From positions 1 to 21,942 of the forward strand of contig DATAAZ010000077.1 in the NCBI GenBank assembly GCA_036259875.1: a stretch of DNA of 21,942 bases, in the 5' to 3' direction. The DNA comes from DATAAZ01 sp036259875. GTDB taxonomy: Bacteria; Actinomycetota; Thermoleophilia; Gaiellales; Gaiellaceae. The notes under the pieces were generated by a model. The model searched no databases. It was given only the letters and a program-made list of their open reading frames with translations, and was not told the DNA's origin. The position numbers were made by a program, and so were the translations under genes. Below, piece by piece: positions 16,628 to 21,942 of the stretch (the first letter of the stretch is position 1; each line of letters starts with the position of its first letter).

Positions 16628-16757
16628 GCGGTCAACCCCGCCTGGGGGAGGCGGTCAACTCCCTCGGAGGGGAGTCGGGCGAGCCGTCGTCGCCGAAACT
16701 CCACCTACATACGACCGAGGCCCCGATGCGGCGGGGGCAGCGGTCACCCCCACGGAG
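16628..16757 (+). repeat. Three GCGGTCA units, each followed by a G/C hairpin
   Basis: Between UvrD2 and YjbQ the motif GCGGTCA(A)C occurs at 16628-16636, 16651-16659 and 16740-16747. Each copy is directly followed by a short inverted repeat: CCCC-GCCT-GGGG, CTCCC-TCGGAG-GGGAG, and CCCC-ACGGAGAC-GGGG. The first two units are 23 bases apart; the third lies just ahead of the terminator. No protein frame is convincing here. It could be structured 3' UTR, a REP-like repeat or a small RNA. Confidence 0.45.
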
Positions 16758-16788
16758 ACGGGGCCTGCGGCGGGCCCCGTTTTCATTT
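16758..16788 (+). terminator. Intrinsic terminator after UvrD2
   Basis: ACGGGGCC (16758-16765), a 7-base loop, and GGCCCCGT (16773-16780) form a perfect 8-base stem, followed directly by TTTCATTT (16781-16788). Together with the last stem T this gives a run of four T. The hairpin and T run on the plus strand fit termination of the UvrD2 transcript before the convergent yjbQ gene. Confidence 0.75.
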
Positions 16789-16802
16789 GGTTCGAGGGAG
16801 CG

Positions 16803-17255
16803 CTAGTCGCCGACGACCTGGACGATCCAGCGGCGGTCGCGTGAACGGTCGAGCTCCATGAAGAGCACCCGCTGCCACGTGCCGAGGCAGAGTTCGCCGT
16901 CCCGGACGGGGATCGACTCACCCGCCGGCCCGAGCAGCATCGCCATACAGTGCGAGTGGCCGTTTCCGAACTCCATGTCCTCGGGACAGACGTTCTCGGT
17001 TCGGCGGTCCCAATCGTCGTGCGCGTAGTAGCGCTCGTGTGGGACGAGCCGGCGGAGCATTCGCACGAAGTCCTCGAGGAAGCCGGTCTCGAACTCGTTG
17101 ACGCGCACGCAACACGTCGTATGAGGCGAGTAGACGCACGCGATTCCATCTCGGACGCCGCTCTCGGCGACCGCCTCGCGGACGTCGGGGGTGATGTCGC
17201 GAATCTCGAGGCCGCTCTTCGTGCGCAGGCTGCGCTCAGACTGGAAGACCTTCAC
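16803..17255 (-). CDS. yjbQ: YjbQ family protein (UPF0047, secondary thiamine-phosphate synthase type)
   Basis: 150 residues, normal for the family. Signatures: the N-terminal strand MKVFQSERSLRTKSGLEIRDIT; CVYSPHTTCCVRVNEFE with the conserved PHTT; FVRMLRRLVPHERYYAHDDW; CPEDMEFGNGHSHCMAMLLG with the N-G-H-S-H metal-site motif; and the closing LGTWQRVLFMELDRSRDRRW. The family forms a trimeric beta barrel. E. coli YjbQ has a weak thiamine-phosphate synthase activity, but the physiological role is not settled. It is cytoplasmic. The start is GTG 17255, with GGAGG about 11 bases upstream, a long but usable spacing. The upstream gap contains an inverted repeat that might be an operator. Confidence 0.9.
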   Translation of the reverse strand: MKVFQSERSLRTKSGLEIRDITPDVREAVAESGVRDGIACVYSPHTTCCVRVNEFETGFLEDFVRMLRRLVPHERYYAHDDWDRRTENVCPEDMEFGNGHSHCMAMLLGPAGESIPVRDGELCLGTWQRVLFMELDRSRDRRWIVQVVGD

Positions 17256-17389
17256 GGCGCCGTTTCACCTCCGGCGGGGTGTCTCGCGTCCCGCGTCCAA
17301 CTCCACGACAGCGGCGCCTATTCTTGCGCCTTTCGTCGTGTCGTGTCGAGGTCGGCGAAAGCGCTTAAGGCCCCGAGTCCGACGCCCTG
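17256..17389. promoter_or_regulatory. Spacer upstream of yjbQ with GGCGC/GCGCC inverted repeat
   Basis: The 134 bases between the cupredoxin gene and yjbQ contain GGCGC (17313-17317) and GCGCC (17326-17330) around the AT-rich centre CTATTCTT. In the yjbQ direction the repeat lies about 58-75 bases before the start and its centre reads AAGAAT, a possible -10. It may be a promoter-operator, but there is no second copy to support this. Confidence 0.3.
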
Positions 17390-17929
17390 CTAGTAACCGC
17401 CGCCGCCTCCGCCGCCGCCGGACCCCGAGTCGTCGTCGTCCTCGGTTTCCGTCTCGCCGTGCTCGGTCTCCGTCTCCGAATGCTCCGTCTCGGTCTCGCC
17501 GTCCGTCGTCGTCGCACCGCCTCCCGCGCCTGCGCCCGAGCCCACCGTCAGCGTGCCGACCATGCCCCGGTCTTCGTGGTCGCCGACCGGGCAGTAGATC
17601 TCGTACGTCCCCTCGTCGAGGTCGACGGTCAGCGAGGTCGAGTCCCCGCCGTCGATCGTCTCGGACGCCTCCTCGACGCCGTTGCCTTCGACTTCGAGCG
17701 CGTGCGGAGCCCCGCCGTCGTTCGTCAGTTCGAAGGTGATCTCGCCTGGCTCCGCCGAGATCTCCGACGGGTCGAACGCGAACTCGGTCGCCGACACCTG
17801 AATCGTCTGTGCCGCGCCGCCGTCCGTCGCCTGCCCGCCGTTCGTAGCCTCGTCGTCGTCTCCGCCGCAGGCGGAAGCGAACGGGATGACGAGCGCGAGG
17901 GCGAGGAGGGCGAAGAGGCGCATCCGCAC
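17390..17929 (-). CDS. Cupredoxin-domain lipoprotein with acidic repeat tail
   Basis: 179 residues. A lipoprotein signal (LFALLALALVIPFASAC, lipidated Cys21) would anchor it to the outer face of the membrane, followed by a Gly/Asp/Thr linker. Residues 42-130 form a blue-copper domain: VSATEFAFDPSEISAEPGEI, TFELTNDGGAPHALEVEG, and the copper loop TYEIYCPVGDHEDRGMVGTL. Ligands are His76, Cys113, His118 and Met123, with the Cys-x4-His-x4-Met spacing of type 1 sites. It is probably an electron carrier or copper-binding protein at the cell surface. The tail is unusual: ETETEHS, ETETEHG and ETETEDDDD in tandem, then serine and a run of eight Gly before a final Tyr. The start is GTG 17929 or ATG 17923. 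No partner oxidase lies nearby. Confidence 0.88.
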   Translation of the reverse strand: MRMRLFALLALALVIPFASACGGDDDEATNGGQATDGGAAQTIQVSATEFAFDPSEISAEPGEITFELTNDGGAPHALEVEGNGVEEASETIDGGDSTSLTVDLDEGTYEIYCPVGDHEDRGMVGTLTVGSGAGAGGGATTTDGETETEHSETETEHGETETEDDDDSGSGGGGGGGGY

Positions 17930-17973
17930 CGTGACTACGGGGTTCCGCGCCGGTCGGATTTCTGATGCTGGGG

Positions 17974-17979
17974 TACCCT
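17974..17979 (+). promoter_or_regulatory. Possible -10 box (TACCCT) for the tRNA gene
   Basis: TACCCT ends 12 bases before the first base of the tRNA, matching TANNNT and a plausible short leader. No -35 is evident. Low weight. Confidence 0.3.
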
Positions 17980-17991
17980 CGTCCCTGCGAC

Positions 17992-18063
17992 GGGCCCGTA
18001 GCTCAGCGGTAGAGCAGCGGACTCATAATCCGTTGGTCCCTGGTTCGAATCCAGGCGGGCCCA
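17992..18063 (+). tRNA. tRNA with CAU anticodon (elongator Met, or Ile2)
   Basis: A 72-base cloverleaf folds cleanly. The acceptor GGGCCCG pairs with CGGGCCC; the D arm is GCTC-AGCGGTA-GAGC. The anticodon arm is GCGGA-CTCATAA-TCCGT, with anticodon CAT and one G-T pair at the top. The variable loop is TGGTC; the T arm is CCTGG-TTCGAAT-CCAGG, and the discriminator is A. CCA is not encoded, as usual in many actinobacteria. The ACTCATAAT loop and the TTGGTC variable region resemble E. coli tRNA-Ile2, whose CAU is converted to lysidine-AU, at least as much as elongator tRNA-Met. It is not an initiator: the acceptor is fully paired and the anticodon stem lacks three G-C pairs next to the loop. The choice between Met and Ile2 remains open. 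Confidence 0.95.
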
Positions 18064-18236
18064 TAGAAGAAGCCGCGCGAACTCACGGCTTGCTGATGCA
18101 GGGCCATACGGGCCGTCTGTGCAGCTCCGCAGCGGGCCGGCCGACCCGCGGAGACGCGCGCTTTACCGTTCCGCTACCGGCGCTTAAGCGGCCGCCGTGA
18201 TCGTCCCCAACCAAGATGCGACGGAAGGGAGCGACG

Positions 18237-18476
18237 ATGGCATGCGAACTGAAAACGGCTGAGGATCGGCGCGAGTTGGCTCACCGAGCGAGCGATGGCA
18301 TCGAGGTTAGCCTCGTTTGGAGCAAGGGCGACGACGCACTTGCGGTCCGGGTCTGCGACGGAAAAACCGGCGACTCCTTCGAGCTTCCCGTCGGCGAGGC
18401 AAACCCTCTCGACGTCTTTCACCACCCATACGCCTACGCGGCGTTCGAGGGCATCGAGTACCGGGCGGCGGCGTAG
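18237..18476 (+). CDS. Small hypothetical protein (79 aa)
   Basis: ATG 18237 follows GGAAGGGAG at a good distance; an in-frame ATG at 18216 lies ahead of that ribosome site and is unlikely. The protein reads MACELKTAEDRRELAHRASD, then GIEVSLVWSKGDDALAVRVC, then DGKTGDSFELPVGEANPLDV and FHHPYAYAAFEGIEYRAAA. This is an alternating strand pattern ending in a His/Tyr-rich FHHPYAYA motif, which I recall from small uncharacterised actinobacterial proteins. It has no membrane segment or signal peptide. No function is known to me. It stands alone between the tRNA and the LuxR-type regulator. Confidence 0.7.
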   Translation: MACELKTAEDRRELAHRASDGIEVSLVWSKGDDALAVRVCDGKTGDSFELPVGEANPLDVFHHPYAYAAFEGIEYRAAA

Positions 18477-18657
18477 CCCGATCTGAACGCCGACGCCGGG
18501 CGGACGGCCAAGCTCCGGCAACAAGCGGCGAGAGACCGCAGCCACCGTCGGGTCGTTCGGTCAGGCTCTGCTGTTTCGTGGCGCGCCAGATGGTTTCGCG
18601 TTTCGATCGATAGCAAAGAAGCGCCGCGCGGCGCGCAGACGCGCCGCTCCCCAGCCA

Positions 18658-18663
18658 TACAAT
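18658..18663 (+). promoter_or_regulatory. Probable -10 box (TACAAT) of the LuxR-type regulator
   Basis: TACAAT is one base from the consensus TATAAT and ends 12 bases before the GTG at 18676. The leader would be only a few bases long. The AAGGA just before the start codon may still assist initiation. No good -35 is found, suggesting that an activator may be needed. Confidence 0.4.
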
Positions 18664-18675
18664 CATCCCAAGGAC

Positions 18676-21538
18676 GTGGCGCCTGCTACAAGCCACCTGT
18701 TCGGTAGGGACGAGGAGCTCGCGTCGCTCGCGAGTTGTCTCGATGCGATCGAGCATGTGCCTGCGGTTGCCGTCATCGCCGGCGAGACGGGGATCGGAAA
18801 AACGGCGCTGTGGCTCGCGGCAGTCGAGGAGGCGCGGGCGCGCGGCTTCCGCGTCCTGTCCTGCCGGCCCACGGAGGCCGAGGCGCGGTTCTCGTTCGCC
18901 GGGTTGGCCGACCTTGTCGGTGGCGTCCCCGACGATGTCCTGGGCGAGCTCCCGGTTCGGCAGAGGCGGGCGCTCGACACCGCGCTCGCGCTCGCGGATG
19001 CGGAAGACGTCGTCGAGGTGGGCGTGCTCGCGTTCGCGTTCGTGCGAGTGCTCCGATGCCTGGCCGAGGACGCCGCCGTTCTACTCGCCGTCGACGACGT
19101 TCAGTGGCTGGACGCTCCGTCGCTCGCACTGCTCGCGTACGCCGTGCCGCGTCTCGAGAGCGAGCCCGTGGCCGCGCTCATGACGGCGCGAGGAGATGTG
19201 CCAGCGTGGCTCCGCCGCGACCTTCCAGCCGAGCGGATGCTGGAGGTCGAGCTCGGCCCGCTTAGCGTCGGCGCGCTTCACCGGCTGCTCCAGGACCGCC
19301 TCGCGATGAGGGTTCCCAGACCGGTGCTGCTCCGACTCTGGGAGACGTCGAGCGGGAACCCCTTCTTCGCGCTTGAGCTCCGCGCGTGCGCTCCAGCGAC
19401 GTGGCGGCCGCGTAGAGCCGGGAACCGAGTTGCCGCTTCCACCCGCGTTGGGCGCGCTCCTGTACGAGCGCATCGACGGCCTCGGTCCGAACGCGCGGGC
19501 AGTGGCGCTCGTCGTGGCGGCCCTGGCGGAGCCGAGCGTGGCCCTTATCGATGCGGCCGCGGGGAACCAAGCCGAGGGGGGCCTGGCGGAGGCGCTGGAC
19601 GGCGGCGTGCTCGAGCTCGATGACGAACGGCTGCGCTTTACCAATCCGCTGCTGGCGACAGCGGTCTTGGCGCGCACACCGCCCGCCGAGCGGCGCGCAC
19701 TGCACGCGCGGCTGGCGCAGCTCGTGCCCGGGACGGAGGCGCGCGTGCGACACCTCGCGCTTGCGGTGTCGGGCCCGGATCGCACCGTCGCCGACGAGCT
19801 CGAGAATGCAGCGCGGCGTGCACGCGCGCGTGGTGCACCCGCGGGCGCCGCCGAGCTTGCCGAGCAGGCATTCCGCCTGACGCCGAAGGACGACGAAACC
19901 TCGGTTCGGCGGCGAATCCTGGACGCGGCCGATCATGCCTTCGCTGCGGGAGATACCGAACGTGCGATCGCGTTGCTCGAGGACGCGCTCACCGTCGCCG
20001 CACCGGGGCCGGAACGAGCGTCGATCCTCCACCGGCTCGGGACCGTTCTCACTCACGCGAGGGGCCCGCGGGAAGGGATCGCGCATCTCGAGGAGGCGCT
20101 CTCGCATACGGGATGCGAGCATGCGCTCGAGGCTGCGATCGAACTAGAGCTCGCCGACACGCTCCGGTTCGCGACCGGTGTGCTGAGCGCCGAGCCCCAC
20201 GCCGTCGCTGCGGTGCGCGCGGCGAAGCGGGCCGAAGACGATGCGCTCCGGTGCGCGGCGCTCGCCGTCTTGGGGTTAATCCGCTTCAGGCTCGGCCGAG
20301 GTATCGATCGCGAAGCGATGGCCCGCGCGGTTGCGCTCGAGGAGTCGCTCGCGCTTGCTCCGGCGATGTGGAGCCCGAAATTGCTGCTGTGCGACCAGCT
20401 CTTCTGGTCGCACGACCTCGCTGGCGCACGGCAGCTGGCCGAGGAGCTCCGTGACGCGGCGGGTCGTGCGGACGGTCGGCACGAAGGCATTCGAAGCGGG
20501 CTCCCTTCCGCAACCGCAATCGAATCACGGTTCGTCTTCGAGGCTCTCGTCGAACCCGAGCCGGCCTTTTACCTCGCGTTGATCGAGTGGCGGGCGGGGA
20601 ACTGGCGACGGGCGGCCGAGCTCGCCGAGGAGGCGCGGGCGGTCGACGAGGAGAGTGGCCGGGACGGACTGGCGGCGGTGGTCGAGTGGCCGCGGACGTT
20701 GATCGCGGCCCACCGAGGGTTCGTCGACGAGGCCCGGGAGCATGCACGCACGGCGGTCGCGAAGGCCGAGGCCGCCGGCATCGAAGCCGCGGTCGCGGGA
20801 TACCGCTGGGTCCTCGGCTTCATCGAGCTCTCCGAGGGCGACCCGGCCGCGGCGCTTGCCGACCTGCGAGCAGCACGGCGGGCGCGCGACGCGGTGGGTC
20901 ACCGCGAGCCCGGCCAGATGTGGGAGCTGCCCGACCTTCTCGACGCGCTCGTCTCCCTCGGTGAGCTGCACGAGGCCGAGGCCATCGCAGCCGCTACCGA
21001 GGAGCGGGCGCGGAGCCTCGACCGGGCCTGGGCGCTCGCGCTCTCGGCGCGTACGCGGGCGGTGGTTGCCGCCGCTCGCGGCAAGCTCGACAGCGCCTTC
21101 TCCGCTTTCGAAGAGGCGGACGCGGAGCACGCCCGCACCGATGATCCGTTCCAACACGCCCGCACGCTGCTTGCCCTGGGCACGACGCAGCGGCGGGCAA
21201 AGCGGCGCGGCGCCGCGCGGGCGACGCTGGAACAGGCGCTCGCGGCCTTCGAGCGGCTCGGCGCGCCGCTCTGGGCTGAAAAGGCACGGGCCGAGTTGGC
21301 GCGGATCGGTGGACGCGCGCCCGCGCGGGGTGCGCTCACGGAGAGCGAGCGCCGGATCGCCGCGCTCGTCGCCCAGGGGCGCACGAACCGCGAGGTCGCC
21401 GCCGCGCTCTTCGTCACCGAGCACACGGTCGCGACCGCCCTGACGCGCGTGTACGGCAAACTCGGCGTTCGCTCGCGGACGGAGCTGGCGAGCCGGCTAC
21501 CCGGCCAGAAACAGGACTCGCGGCGAGCAAACACCTGA
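18676..21538 (+). CDS. Large ATP-binding LuxR-family regulator (LAL/MalT-like), one frameshift
   Basis: From GTG 18676 the N-terminal AAA/STAND-type ATPase reads HLFGRDEELASL, AVIAGETGIGKTAL (Walker A, Lys42), AVLLAVDDVQWLDAPSLALL (Walker B) and SSGNPFFALEL. At about 19380 an extra C shifts the frame by +1. With it removed the text runs on as ALQRRGGRVEPGTELPLPPALGALLYERI, then a long alpha-helical TPR-like region (about residues 370-870), and a C-terminal LuxR helix-turn-helix, LTESERRIAALVAQGRTNREVAAALF followed by TEHTVATALTRVYGKLGVRSRTEL. The repaired length is about 953 residues, normal for LAL regulators. These bind an inducer and ATP, oligomerise and activate transcription. As written, the ATPase and DNA-binding halves are separate frames. 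A likely target is the secreted-protein gene just downstream. Confidence 0.85.
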
Positions 21539-21604
21539 GGTTTTCACCTTTCGCGGCGGACGGCCGGGCGGGACGCTCCACCCGTCATCGAGAGAGGAGG
21601 AGCG

Positions 21605-21942
21605 ATGAGACGTCTGCTTGTCTCAAGTCTCGTGGGATCACTCGCGCTCGTAGCCGTTGCGCCGGCCGCGGCCGACCCGGCGACCGCGGTCCGCGAGGTA
21701 ACCACATTCCCGGACGTGGATCCGTGCACGGGTGCGATCCACGAGGTGACGATCGACGTGACCTTTCTCGTCCACTTCCACGACGGCGTCACGGTCGCCC
21801 GCGGCGTGCGCACGCTCACGACGAGCAGTGGTTACGCAGGCCGCGGACGGTCGTCGTACGTCGAGAACGGACGGGTCGAGAAGTTCCGATTCAGCGACCG
21901 CCTGACCGACGGCTCTGGCAATCGGACCAGGGCCAGCGGGGT
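21605..21942 (+). CDS. Secreted protein of unknown function, 5' part (truncated by window)
   Basis: ATG 21605 follows a strong ribosome site (GAGGAGGAGCG region). The first 23 residues are a signal peptide: MRRLLVSSLVGSLALVAVAPAAAD. The mature part reads PATAVREVTTFPDVDPCTGA, then VTIDVTFLVHFHDGVTVARG, then RTLTTSSGYAGRGRSSYVEN and KFRFSDRLTDGSGN. It is beta-rich, as in small extracellular barrel or sandwich proteins, and has one Cys so far. No family is recognised. It begins 66 bases after the LuxR-type regulator on the same strand, so it may be its target or part of the same transcript. The C-terminus is outside the window. Confidence 0.75.
   Translation, partial: MRRLLVSSLVGSLALVAVAPAAADPATAVREVTTFPDVDPCTGAIHEVTIDVTFLVHFHDGVTVARGVRTLTTSSGYAGRGRSSYVENGRVEKFRFSDRLTDGSGNRTRASG

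Noticed and set aside
16620..16680. Possible SRP (4.5S-like) RNA because of GAAGCAG
   Set aside because: The conserved GGTCCGGAAGGAAGCAGCC apical loop is not present; only seven bases agree.
20525..21424. 299-residue minus-strand frame opposite the LuxR-type regulator
   Set aside because: Shadow of the TPR-like region; no independent motif.
21538..21556. Terminator after the LuxR-type regulator (AGGT-TTTC-ACCT-TTT)
   Set aside because: The stem is only four or five base pairs and the T run is three; too weak to call.

Overview
The window is about 22 kb of very GC-rich bacterial DNA. Codons end overwhelmingly in G or C and GTG starts are common. The content points to Actinobacteriota: a UvrD2-type helicase with a C-terminal HRDC domain, an MMPL exporter, an ECF sigma factor with a SnoaL-like tail, a large LuxR-family ATPase regulator, and a tRNA without an encoded CCA. 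The style resembles Thermoleophilia (Gaiellales/Solirubrobacterales), but that placement is inference. A run of 16 G at position 1 looks like a contig edge. I see no phage, transposase, integrase, CRISPR array or obvious biosynthetic cluster.

Layout. Positions 1-705 hold the N-terminal part of a gamma-glutamyltransferase-like enzyme (minus strand). From 0.9 to 2.2 kb there is a small zinc-ribbon protein, a broken four-helix membrane protein and a small unknown frame. From 2.2 to 4.4 kb (minus strand) lie a secreted PD40/TolB-type beta-propeller, a long spacer, a small unknown protein and a membrane-anchored coiled-coil protein. From 4.6 to 8.5 kb there is a group of small-molecule enzymes around an ECF sigma factor: a broken RibD-type reductase, an MBL-fold hydrolase with a translationally coupled small frame, the sigma factor, a divergent VOC protein and an alpha/beta hydrolase. 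An MMPL transporter fills 8.6-10.9 kb. From 11 to 13.5 kb is a graveyard: an unknown remnant, a broken carbon-nitrogen hydrolase, an intact PhnB-like VOC gene, a broken cupin and a kinase-like C-terminal scrap. From 13.6 to 18.5 kb the DNA looks housekeeping-like: a group 2 sigma-70 factor, UvrD2, an intergenic hairpin array with terminator, YjbQ, a blue-copper lipoprotein, tRNA(CAU) and a small conserved-looking protein. The window closes with a frameshifted LuxR/MalT-like regulator and the start of a secreted protein.

How they fit together. Sigma factor, VOC, MBL hydrolase, RibD-like reductase and alpha/beta hydrolase form a plausible stress or xenobiotic-response neighbourhood, but only the MBL gene and its small partner are shown by sequence to be coupled. 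Sigma-70 and UvrD2 are adjacent on one strand, each probably with its own promoter.

The most notable property is that at least six genes are readable only across two or three frames. Most apparent shifts are single-base gains or losses in short G, C or A runs. They cluster in a few genes while long neighbours (MMPL 2.3 kb, UvrD2 1.9 kb) are clean. Either accessory genes are decaying or the assembly carries local indel errors; raw reads would decide. I did not find a clearly new multi-gene system.
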